In this document: piece by piece, positions 8,459 through 15,958 of the stretch
How positions within the stretch are numbered: position 1 is the first letter of the stretch
Layout: the number at the start of each line of letters is the position of its first letter
From: an uncultured Oscillospiraceae bacterium
GTDB taxonomy: Bacteria; Bacillota; Clostridia; Oscillospirales; Ruminococcaceae
NCBI GenBank assembly: GCA_910579175.1
Contig: CAJTTB010000006.1
Coordinates: forward strand, 62,001-126,000
Length of the DNA stretch: 64,000 nt
Reading direction: 5' to 3'
Program-made: the position numbers and the translations under genes
Notes under the pieces: model-generated
Told to the model about the DNA's origin: nothing
What the model saw: the letters and a program-made list of their open reading frames with translations, nothing else
The model's database searches: none

Positions 8459-8641
8459 ATGAAAAAGATACTACATGGAAATCATGCTAGAATCAATCCC
8501 GAAGAGGATATGACACCTTTATATCAATCAATGGTCATCACCAATTACGTTCATTCCAAAAGAACGCATGACCAAGCATTATATTTAAGAGATGAGGATG
8601 TGAAAATGGCAAAAGAAGATATCGACGCCAGACATCTATAA
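8459..8641 (+). CDS. Small hydrophilic protein, possibly spore-associated
   Basis: A 60-residue hydrophilic protein with no membrane segment. The ATG follows AAAGGAGC. The C-terminal half (DQALYLRDEDVKMAKEDID) loosely resembles the DUF3787 group of clostridial spore surface proteins, where a similar -V--AKE-VD pattern occurs. That likeness is weak and I would not rely on it alone. The sigma-E-like promoter upstream is independent support for a sporulation role. It lies 31 bases before a phospholipase-D-type gene and is probably cotranscribed with it. Confidence 0.65.
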   Translation: MKKILHGNHARINPEEDMTPLYQSMVITNYVHSKRTHDQALYLRDEDVKMAKEDIDARHL

Positions 8642-8672
8642 ACAATTAAAATCTGGGAAAGGAGTGTTGTGA

Positions 8673-10205
8673 ATGATTCAAAAGATTCTAAAATTAGCGT
8701 TTAGCCGTGTGGTTGTCATCAGTTTACTCATACTGTTGCAGACGGCGATTTTGCTATATGGACTGATTTATCTTCAAGAGTTCCAAATCATTCATCTGGT
8801 ACTCAATCTATTATCATGGTTGACAATACTTTATATTTTATCTCGCAATGACAATCCAGCTTATAAAATTGCTTGGATGATTCCAATACTGCTTGTCCCT
8901 GTATTTGGTGGATTATTCTACCTTATTTTTGGCTCTAAAAAGTTGCCCAGACATATTCGAAAATATATGAAAACAGTTTATATTCATACAAAAAATACAT
9001 TACAACTCCAGTCCGATGATGTGTTGCAACAATTAAAAAACAGTTGCCCTGACGCTTATCGTCAAGCATATTACCTGAATGAAAAAGCCCTTGCCCCAAT
9101 TTATCAGCACACCACTTCTCAATTCCTTTCTCCTGGAGAACGCATTTTTGAACGAATGATAGAAGAACTTCGAAAAGCAAAAAAATATATCTTTATGGAA
9201 TACTTTATCATTGAAGATGGAGAGATGTGGCAAAAAATCTTTGCTATTTTAAAGGAAAAAGCCTCTCAAGGGGTTTGTATTCGCCTGTTATATGACGATT
9301 TGGGCTCCATCGCAACGCTTCGTTCTAACTTTCCAAAGGAAATGAAAAAATATGGTATCCAAACTAGAATTTTTAATCCCTTTAAGCCCTCTTTGGATAT
9401 TTTTATGAACTATCGCGACCATCGAAAAATCTGTGTCATTGATGGAATTGTTGGAATGACTGGAGGGTTTAACATCGCAGATGAGTATATCAATGCTCGT
9501 GTCAAACATGGTTACTGGAAAGATTCCGCCATTTTAATCAAAGGAGACGCCGTTTGGAATCTAACAATTTTATTTTTACAACTTTGGGACAATCAAAAGG
9601 ATACCTTTGAATGTGATCTTTTGGAATATCAACCGCCTCAACATCATTACTTTACAGATGGTTATGTTCAGCCTTTTGGGGATAGCCCTTTAGATGACGA
9701 TTTAATTGGAAAACAAGCCTATTTAAATATCATTTATCGCGCAAAAGAATATATCTACATTACAACGCCCTATCTTATCCTAGATAATGAAACCGCAACC
9801 GCCCTATGCAGCGCTGCACAAAGTGGAATTGATGTCAAAATCATCACTCCTCATATTGCGGATAAATGGTTTGTTCATGCTTTAACCCGTTCCAATTACA
9901 TGCGTCTTATCAAAGCAGGTGTACAAATTTTTGAATATCTCCCCGGATTTATTCACTCGAAAACCATTGTCAGTGATGACATTTATGCAATTGTAGGCAC
10001 AACAAATTTTGATTTTCGCAGTTTTTATTTACATTTTGAATGTGGTGTTTTTCTATATCATACCAAATCCGTTCTAGAAGTTCGCAATGACGATGACTCT
10101 ATTCTTACTTTGTGCAAAAAAATCACCCGTCTAGAATTGGAACAGACAAACCCTATTATTAAGTTCATCCAAATGATACTTCATATTTTTGCACCACTGA
10201 TGTAA
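8673..10205 (+). CDS. Cardiolipin synthase-like phospholipase D protein
   Basis: A 510-residue membrane-bound enzyme of the bacterial cardiolipin synthase group, which joins two phosphatidylglycerol molecules. Two N-terminal hydrophobic helices (about residues 13-33 and 40-57) and a third with the family motif NPAYKIAWMIPILLVPVFGG (about 61-80) precede two phospholipase D domains. Both HKD motifs are intact: H250, K252 and D257 in DHRKICVID, and H428, K430 and D435 in HSKTIVSD, each followed by the expected Gly-rich and Asn-Phe segments. The ATG follows GGAG. The promoter context suggests expression during sporulation, but a general role in membrane lipid synthesis is equally possible. Confidence 0.93.
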   Translation: MIQKILKLAFSRVVVISLLILLQTAILLYGLIYLQEFQIIHLVLNLLSWLTILYILSRNDNPAYKIAWMIPILLVPVFGGLFYLIFGSKKLPRHIRKYMKTVYIHTKNTLQLQSDDVLQQLKNSCPDAYRQAYYLNEKALAPIYQHTTSQFLSPGERIFERMIEELRKAKKYIFMEYFIIEDGEMWQKIFAILKEKASQGVCIRLLYDDLGSIATLRSNFPKEMKKYGIQTRIFNPFKPSLDIFMNYRDHRKICVIDGIVGMTGGFNIADEYINARVKHGYWKDSAILIKGDAVWNLTILFLQLWDNQKDTFECDLLEYQPPQHHYFTDGYVQPFGDSPLDDDLIGKQAYLNIIYRAKEYIYITTPYLILDNETATALCSAAQSGIDVKIITPHIADKWFVHALTRSNYMRLIKAGVQIFEYLPGFIHSKTIVSDDIYAIVGTTNFDFRSFYLHFECGVFLYHTKSVLEVRNDDDSILTLCKKITRLELEQTNPIIKFIQMILHIFAPLM

Positions 10206-10272
10206 CTTTTAAAAATATACAACCGCTCACGAATAAAAACACATGTCAATATTTCTTATTTATCTTCTATTC

Positions 10273-10311
10273 AAAAGCCCTGTATATTTTACAAAATATA
10301 CAGGGCTTTTT
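10273..10311. terminator. Bidirectional terminator
   Basis: An 18-bp stem (AAAAGCCCTGTATATTTT and its complement) with a three-base loop, with T-runs in both directions. It separates the rightward cardiolipin-synthase gene from the leftward ABC transporter operon. A small GGGGG-ATA-CCCCC hairpin follows at 10312-10324. Confidence 0.9.
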
Positions 10312-10357
10312 GGGGGATACCCCCAATATCATTATATCATCACACCATAATAAACAT

Positions 10358-11032
10358 TTACACTTCATCATCTTTTATGATTTTACCTTGCTGTAAAACA
10401 ACATTTCGATTACAATTTTGAATCACTATTTCGTCATGGGTAGCAATTAGAACGGTAATGCCTCTTTCATTTAATTTCTGTAATCTCTGAACAACTTCAT
10501 ATTTATTTTCACCATCCAAAGAACTGGTGGGTTCGTCCGCTAAAATCATTTTGGGATTGGAAACCACCGCACGAGCCACCGCAACACGTTGACACTCTCC
10601 ACCAGATAATAAATGTGGATATAAATCTAACTTATCTGCAATTCCAAGAGATTCACTGATTTCCAATACCATCTGTTTGATACTGCTCTTTTCAATCCGT
10701 TGATACTGTAAGGGCAAAGCGATATTATAAAACACAGTTCGGTTTGGAATCAATGCCATATTTTGAAGAATAAAACTAACATATGTATTTCTAAACTGTG
10801 CCATTTGTGTTTCAGTGTCTCCAATCGGATCGCCATCATATAAATAGGTCCCAGAACTTGGTTTTAAAATACCGCCTATGATATTCAACAGCGTTGATTT
10901 TCCAGATCCGCTTGGTCCAGTAATCGCAACCAATTCCCCACTATCTATCTTTAGATCAATATTTTGCAATGCAGTGATGTTGTTTTTTCGATAAGAAAAA
11001 TATTTATTGATGCCAATTAACTCAATCATCAT
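10358..11032 (-). CDS. ABC transporter ATP-binding protein (bacteriocin-type export/immunity)
   Basis: A 224-residue ATPase of the LolD/MacB class. Walker A is GPSGSGKST (about residues 39-47), the Q-loop is in FILQNMALIP, the ABC signature is LSGGECQR (about 141-148), Walker B is MILADEP and the switch His is in ATHDE. It is the last gene of a four-gene operon behind two FtsX-type permeases and a lactococcin-972-like secreted peptide. This is the usual partner set for that bacteriocin family, in which the ATPase and a large membrane protein provide immunity and perhaps export. The ATPase on its own would not reveal the substrate. Confidence 0.93.
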   Translation of the reverse strand: MMIELIGINKYFSYRKNNITALQNIDLKIDSGELVAITGPSGSGKSTLLNIIGGILKPSSGTYLYDGDPIGDTETQMAQFRNTYVSFILQNMALIPNRTVFYNIALPLQYQRIEKSSIKQMVLEISESLGIADKLDLYPHLLSGGECQRVAVARAVVSNPKMILADEPTSSLDGENKYEVVQRLQKLNERGITVLIATHDEIVIQNCNRNVVLQQGKIIKDDEV

Positions 11033-11048
11033 GTCTTCCTTTCACAAT

Positions 11049-12323
11049 CTATTTTCTAAGGGATAAATAAACATTATTTTTTTGAACACATTTACTTAAT
11101 AGTAAACAAGTAATCGCCAATATCACAATAGAAAATAATATGGTCTGTTGTACCGCCTCTTCAAATATGATTTCTTCAGACCGATTGGTTGTCTTTAATA
11201 ACACAGAATGAATCCAAACGGCACCCGTCAAAGCTGCTGCAAATTGTAGGATCACAGAAAGTATTATCTTTTGTTTTATCCTTGTAAAACTACACCCGCA
11301 AAGTAAATGAATCGCATAAATTCCTTTATTTTTATGAAAATTCCAAATCTGAACACATAAAAATATACCAGATAACACCACAAACAAACAGATGGAAACA
11401 ACAAAAAGAACACCCTTGATAGAACTAATGGTGCTGGAAATATTTTGAATATAAGAGTGAATAGCCCCTTCGCTAGTGGCATATGCCAATCCCAATTGTT
11501 CATTTAGTTTGTTAATTTCCGCTTCATAATCCATAATATCTTCGCCATTCTTTATCTGAATATAGCCCCAATTCTTTAATGAATAGAGACTCCTTTGGAA
11601 TTCGGTATCTTCTTCATTGGTTGGTTGCTCTTTCCAATCAAAAAATGGAATTACAATCTGTTGGTCCATAAAATAAGCCCGTTCATTTAATGTAATGACT
11701 GCGTCTTTTTTGAGAAATCCAACCACTTCAAATGAAATATTTTCTTGCAGATAATTAAATGAAAAGGTATCCCCGATTTCTACCAATCCCTGATATTCAT
11801 AACCCAATAACATTGGCAGTTTCTTTTGTTTTTCCCATAAAAAGTCCTCTGACCCAAATCCAGTACCCACTTCTATCTGTTGTGCCAATCCAAAGATATC
11901 ATATGTATTCTTGCCAATTTGCAGCGATTTTAAAGAAATTCCGATTGCATCATTGACGCCATAATAATCTTCACCATAATCAATTCTAAATTCCTCTTGA
12001 TAAGGAAACTGGTCTAAAACCAGCAGTGATTGTTTATCCAGCTCCAAATAATTATATTTATCATGCATTTCTTCAGAGAACTGTTTCATTCGTTCTAGAG
12101 AATGTGGTTCTGAAAAAAATTCTCTCAGCGTTTTATAATTTTCCCGATCATAGTTGTCTACTATCTTTAAGTAAACAGAATCAACATTCTGTTCATCAAA
12201 AACAATTATTTTTTGCGTAATTTGATGATAGTCATAATTGGTACGAATCAAAATTGTCATACCAAATAACAAAATCAAAAAACAAATAATCACAAATATC
12301 ATGTCTTTTAAACGATATTTCAT
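11049..12323 (-). CDS. FtsX/MacB-type permease, second subunit
   Basis: A 424-residue membrane protein with one N-terminal helix (about residues 7-26), a large extracytoplasmic domain (about 27-300), and three C-terminal helices (about 305-328, 350-370, 390-410). This is the half-transporter layout of FtsX-like permeases. It starts four bases after the preceding permease and lies 16 bases before the ATPase. Sequence conservation to named families is low by eye. In the lactococcin 972 group one long integral protein is usual; here two shorter proteins occupy that place. Confidence 0.8.
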   Translation of the reverse strand: MKYRLKDMIFVIICFLILLFGMTILIRTNYDYHQITQKIIVFDEQNVDSVYLKIVDNYDRENYKTLREFFSEPHSLERMKQFSEEMHDKYNYLELDKQSLLVLDQFPYQEEFRIDYGEDYYGVNDAIGISLKSLQIGKNTYDIFGLAQQIEVGTGFGSEDFLWEKQKKLPMLLGYEYQGLVEIGDTFSFNYLQENISFEVVGFLKKDAVITLNERAYFMDQQIVIPFFDWKEQPTNEEDTEFQRSLYSLKNWGYIQIKNGEDIMDYEAEINKLNEQLGLAYATSEGAIHSYIQNISSTISSIKGVLFVVSICLFVVLSGIFLCVQIWNFHKNKGIYAIHLLCGCSFTRIKQKIILSVILQFAAALTGAVWIHSVLLKTTNRSEEIIFEEAVQQTILFSIVILAITCLLLSKCVQKNNVYLSLRK

Positions 12324-12327
12324 ATTA

Positions 12328-13344
12328 TTATTTTACCCCATTTTTATGAAAAATTTGATAAGACAATATCAGATATAAATATACAACTGCCGCAATTATC
12401 ACCAATATACCAAAAGAATAAATCAAAAAGTTCCATATATAAAAACGAAAATACAGCCTTTGTAGCACAACAAGATAAAAAATTGTATATCCCATTAAGC
12501 CAATCGCTGTATTGATTCCAGTCAAACACAATATATTTTTCAATAATTCCCAATAAATCTGTTGACGTTTCAACCCCAATAGTTGTCTTACCCGAATTTC
12601 TTTATGATAACAGTATAAAATAAAGATTGCCAATACAATCATTAAAATACCAATCAATATCATTACAAGCGTCTGAAGCAACTGCGCGTCAACTTCATAT
12701 AAGATATAGCGCTGTACAAAGTTATCATTTTCGGTGATCAAATCAATGGTATATTCCTTTTGTAGTTCGGTGATGCTCCGATTTATCACCCGCTTATCTA
12801 TGGCATCAATGGTTATTTTGCTGGGAATAGAATCGCTTATAGCATCCAGATTGATAAAAACAACATCTTTTAACATATCATTGCCACTTGAAGAAAATAC
12901 GCCTGCGATTTCATAAGCCTCATTCAGACAATAAAATTGTCTTTTTCCGGTTTCATCTATTGTGCAATATTTGGAACTTAAAACATTTTCTCCTACAACA
13001 GCTTTCTTCTTCTGTTTGAAAAAATCCTCTTTCTGAAAAAATTCACCCGAAACACATCTTTCAATTTCGCTCTCCAATTGACAACTGCCACAAATTCCCC
13101 ATAAAGTAAACTCAGGAATAAAGTCCAATTTTGCAAATACAGTGATGTCTGAATAATTTTCTACAAATTCAGACAATTCTGGAAAGGAATTTTTTCTAAA
13201 TATCAACGATTGGGCACGATTAGAAATCAAGGCATTTGACAATGCCACTTGTATATTAATATATCCAATATAATTGATAAAACCCATTAACAGCAATTCT
13301 AATAATAAAAATAAACTAGAAAAACCGAATATTAATCTTTTCAT
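12328..13344 (-). CDS. FtsX/MacB-type permease, first subunit
   Basis: A 338-residue membrane protein with the same layout as the next gene: an N-terminal helix (about residues 5-30), an extracytoplasmic domain, and three C-terminal helices (about 220-245, 270-295, 305-330). The cytoplasmic loop before the last helices contains IRVRQLLGLKRQQIYWELL, similar to the coupling region of FtsX-type permeases. The ATG follows GAAAGG. A 14-bp hairpin lies between it and the upstream secreted peptide gene and may lower its expression relative to that gene. Confidence 0.78.
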   Translation of the reverse strand: MKRLIFGFSSLFLLLELLLMGFINYIGYINIQVALSNALISNRAQSLIFRKNSFPELSEFVENYSDITVFAKLDFIPEFTLWGICGSCQLESEIERCVSGEFFQKEDFFKQKKKAVVGENVLSSKYCTIDETGKRQFYCLNEAYEIAGVFSSSGNDMLKDVVFINLDAISDSIPSKITIDAIDKRVINRSITELQKEYTIDLITENDNFVQRYILYEVDAQLLQTLVMILIGILMIVLAIFILYCYHKEIRVRQLLGLKRQQIYWELLKNILCLTGINTAIGLMGYTIFYLVVLQRLYFRFYIWNFLIYSFGILVIIAAVVYLYLILSYQIFHKNGVK

Positions 13345-13365
13345 ATTGCCTTTCTATTGAAAAGT

Positions 13366-13403
13366 GATATTGTATCATAAATTTATTTTTATGATACAAT
13401 ATC
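13366..13403 (-). terminator. Intercistronic hairpin after the bacteriocin-like gene
   Basis: A perfect 14-bp stem (GATATTGTATCATA at 13366-13379, complement at 13390-13403) with a ten-base loop. Leftward it is followed by ACTTTTC, a weak T-run. It could be a partial terminator or an mRNA-stabilising 3' hairpin. Confidence 0.6.
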
Positions 13404-13430
13404 CTTTATTATGTTATCGTTTTTTTAATA

Positions 13431-13895
13431 TCACCAGCCGTAAAAAACATAAAAATGATGCATGGCACCTTTTCCTATATTTCCTGTTGATGCTTTTACA
13501 ACACCAGTACCCCATATTCTTCCGGCTGCATATTGAAGAGTTTCTGCAGCATCTGCATACACCACTACATTTGTATAATGGCATCTTAGTGTTCCATTAT
13601 ATTTATGTACTACATTGCTAGTTCCCCATGCGCCAACTCCAACATTACGGCTATTTAATATCCAGCCTTTATCCATATAAATATGATAATCACCTTCGGT
13701 AAGCATATCTCTTGGTGATATACGATTATTTAATCCATTCACAAAATAGCTTCCGCCATTTTCAATGTTATTGATATTTTCTGGAGTTGTATCCAGAGAA
13801 CTATCTGCCGCCATAACAGAAGTTACTGCCATTGACGCGCATAAACAAGCTGCCACAATGCTCTGAATGAGTTTTTTTCTAAAAATAAATTTCAT
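13431..13895 (-). CDS. Secreted lactococcin-972-like bacteriocin precursor
   Basis: A 154-residue precursor with a clear Sec signal peptide (basic start, hydrophobic core, VMA-A near residue 30). The C-terminal half resembles lactococcin 972, a non-lantibiotic bacteriocin that blocks septum formation: a Trp/Gly/Asn/His-rich region from about residue 86, the spaced elements SNVVHKYNG, YAAGRIWGT and the aromatic terminus HHFYVFYGW. The mature part, about 125 residues, is longer than lactococcin 972 (66). The start ATG has AAGGAA upstream; a TTG two codons earlier is less likely. It is the first gene of the operon with two permeases and an ATPase, which supports the assignment. A different small secreted protein is possible. 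Confidence 0.62.
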   Translation of the reverse strand: MKFIFRKKLIQSIVAACLCASMAVTSVMAADSSLDTTPENINNIENGGSYFVNGLNNRISPRDMLTEGDYHIYMDKGWILNSRNVGVGAWGTSNVVHKYNGTLRCHYTNVVVYADAAETLQYAAGRIWGTGVVKASTGNIGKGAMHHFYVFYGW

Positions 13896-13962
13896 AAACA
13901 ATGTTCCTTATGTCAAAAAATTTTATTTCTGTATACAGATATTAATTTGTAATTACAGGTAT

Positions 13963-13991
13963 ATATTACCATATTTAAAAAATATTTGCAA
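13963..13991 (-). promoter_or_regulatory. Sigma-A-like promoter of the bacteriocin operon
   Basis: On the minus strand TTGCAA and TAATAT are spaced 17 bases apart, about 68 bases before the start codon. The remaining 13992-14192 interval is extremely AT-rich and shows no gene. Confidence 0.6.
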
Positions 13992-14192
13992 TCTTTTCTT
14001 TAAAAACTCATTTATAATTTTAATAATACTTCAAAAAATATAAATATACTTTATATTTTTTATCTATATTATTCAAATAATTTATAACTTATCCCTTAAT
14101 ATTTTTACTATCATTCTATTTAGATAAAAATAGTATTAATTACCAATTTATCAAAAGATATGATATAAAATAGTAAAAAATATCATATAAAA

Positions 14193-14219
14193 AAAGAGAT
14201 TATAAAATATAATCTCTTT
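14193..14219 (-). terminator. Terminator of the acetyltransferase gene
   Basis: A 12-bp stem (AAAGAGATTATA) with a three-base loop; leftward it runs into TTTTTTT. Confidence 0.85.
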
Positions 14220-14229
14220 CTTTATTTCC

Positions 14230-14829
14230 TTATTTTTTTACACTGTCTTTTTCGGTAATCTCTCGAATCACTTTACAGGGATTTCCAGCTGCCAACACGC
14301 CACTGGGAATATCTTTGGTCACAACGCTGCCAGCTCCAATGACAACATTATCCCCAATGGTCACACCTGCACAGATAACTACACCACTTGCCACCCAAAC
14401 ATTATTTCCAATCACAATTGGTTTTGCATAACAAGGAGCAAATGGCTTGCCATTTTCGTCCAACATGGAAAGGCGTTCTTCTGGCACCAATGGGTGCATC
14501 GGCGTCGCAATGGTCACATTTGGACCTGCCATAAAGTGGTCGCCAATCGTTACTGGAGCATCGTCTAACACTGTAAAGTTATAATTTGCAAAAAACTTTT
14601 CTCCAATTGTAGTATGACATCCATAATTAAAGAAGATAGGACCCTGCATTCTAACGCTTTCCCCTGTTTTTTTCAGGATTTTCCGAATGATTTGGTCACG
14701 CTCAGGGTCATCCTCATAAGTTAAATTATACTTTGTGCAAAGATTGTGAGAGATTCTTTTCACAGCAACCAAATCTGGATGAATGGGACTAAACAATTCC
14801 CCAGAAATCGCCTTTTGTTCTTCTGTCAT
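14230..14829 (-). CDS. Maltose/galactoside O-acetyltransferase family enzyme
   Basis: A 199-residue left-handed beta-helix acetyltransferase that uses acetyl-CoA to acetylate sugars (maltose O-acetyltransferase or thiogalactoside acetyltransferase group). An N-terminal mac domain with FSPIHPDLVAVKRISHNL is followed by hexapeptide repeats: FNYGCHTTIG, the catalytic-His region ATPMHPL, NNVWVASGVVICAGVTIGDN and VVIGAGSVVTKDIPSGVLA. The start at 14829 has AAAGGAGGAG; an upstream in-frame ATG lacks this. It is a single-gene unit with its own promoter and terminator. The true substrate is unknown. Confidence 0.93.
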   Translation of the reverse strand: MTEEQKAISGELFSPIHPDLVAVKRISHNLCTKYNLTYEDDPERDQIIRKILKKTGESVRMQGPIFFNYGCHTTIGEKFFANYNFTVLDDAPVTIGDHFMAGPNVTIATPMHPLVPEERLSMLDENGKPFAPCYAKPIVIGNNVWVASGVVICAGVTIGDNVVIGAGSVVTKDIPSGVLAAGNPCKVIREITEKDSVKK

Positions 14830-14857
14830 AATACTCCTCCTTTCTACCATTTTTTTC

Positions 14858-14886
14858 ATTATAGCATATTATTTTTTGCTTGCCAA
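14858..14886 (-). promoter_or_regulatory. Sigma-A promoter of the acetyltransferase gene
   Basis: On the minus strand TTGGCA and TATAAT (with TG extension) are spaced 17 bases apart, close upstream of the start. Confidence 0.7.
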
Positions 14887-14908
14887 TGCTCTGTATAGAA
14901 CGCAATTT

Positions 14909-14939
14909 ATCCCCTACCTCCATACAAGAAATAGGGGAT
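14909..14939 (-). terminator. Terminator-like hairpin
   Basis: ATCCCCTA at 14909-14916 and TAGGGGAT at 14932-14939 form an 8-bp stem downstream of the anchored-protein gene. There is no clear T-run. Confidence 0.4.
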
Positions 14940-14978
14940 TTCCTATAAAAAAATAATATTCTTTTCGGAAGAGTGTGC

Positions 14979-15818
14979 CTACTGCTCATTTTCCAAAACC
15001 TGTATATAGAAATAATAGTGTACTATACCACCATAACCACTTCTTTTAGTATCCCATTCAGCAATGACTTCATAAATATATCCGCCTGGTTTCAACTCTA
15101 TTTCATAGTTGTCAATCACTATATTTTCACTGTTTGCATTATGGTTGTTCCAATATTTCTCGTTCCAGCACTGAATATTTAAAATTGAACTGGGGTTCTC
15201 TGTAAAATTCAAAGTAGCTGTTGTCTTTATAGTTTCAAATTTGAGCAATAAATTTTCGCAATCTAGCGGATGTGGACTATCGGCTTGTATTTCTGTAGAA
15301 GTTCCATCGCCATTTCTTTTCTGCCACGAATAAGTCCCCAACAGTGCATTAAGAGCAGTTTCATCACTTATGACAGTTAATTCAGGTGGTTCTTCTAATA
15401 TTATATTGGCATTTTCATCATTTAACAGTCTGTTTGCATATGCATTCAGTGCTTCACATGGTTCATATTTCGTCTTATAACCAACACCATCAATCACAAA
15501 GAATGGGTTATATGCCATGACTTCTGTCTGTGTTCCATCTGACAATATCAGCGTAAAAATCACGCCTTGTCCACTATACTCTGTATAGGAATTGTCTTTA
15601 TTATAGATAACCACATCATTTAGATATCTGGTTAATTCCTCGATTTCTACAACTTGAATAGTTGTGTCCGGCGGAGTCAATCGCACTGTGGCGGACACGA
15701 TTTCCGATGGTTCCAAATCTTTAAATGGGTTTTTGCCACCAACAGTATGATAAACAATCATGATAATTCCTATCAGGAAGATACATATTAATATAACTAT
15801 CAGCGCTTTCTTTTTCAT
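14979..15818 (-). CDS. Membrane-anchored extracytoplasmic protein, unknown function
   Basis: A 279-residue protein with one N-terminal membrane helix (about residues 4-24) and a soluble outer part. There is no lipobox Cys. Two segments can be seen: about 40-135, ending with YNPFFVIDGVGYKTKYEPCE and ANRLL, which resembles the DUF5301-type domain found next to peptidase genes in gut Clostridia; and about 145-279, a beta-rich domain with TYSWQKR near its start and a C-terminal YYFYIQVLENE. The start at 15818 has GGGGAGG; an in-frame ATG 30 bases upstream does not. I cannot assign a function. It is preceded by a 140-base gap from manA. Confidence 0.7.
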   Translation of the reverse strand: MKKKALIVILICIFLIGIIMIVYHTVGGKNPFKDLEPSEIVSATVRLTPPDTTIQVVEIEELTRYLNDVVIYNKDNSYTEYSGQGVIFTLILSDGTQTEVMAYNPFFVIDGVGYKTKYEPCEALNAYANRLLNDENANIILEEPPELTVISDETALNALLGTYSWQKRNGDGTSTEIQADSPHPLDCENLLLKFETIKTTATLNFTENPSSILNIQCWNEKYWNNHNANSENIVIDNYEIELKPGGYIYEVIAEWDTKRSGYGGIVHYYFYIQVLENEQ

Positions 15819-15958
15819 ACCGAGCCTCCCCATATCTTTATCATCCATATAGATGCTAAAACAAGAACTTTCGTTATTATATTTATGCTTTTTGGCTTTT
15901 TCAATGGGTACGCAATTCCAAAAAGGGGGAAAAATAAATATCTCAAATTTGTTTACAA

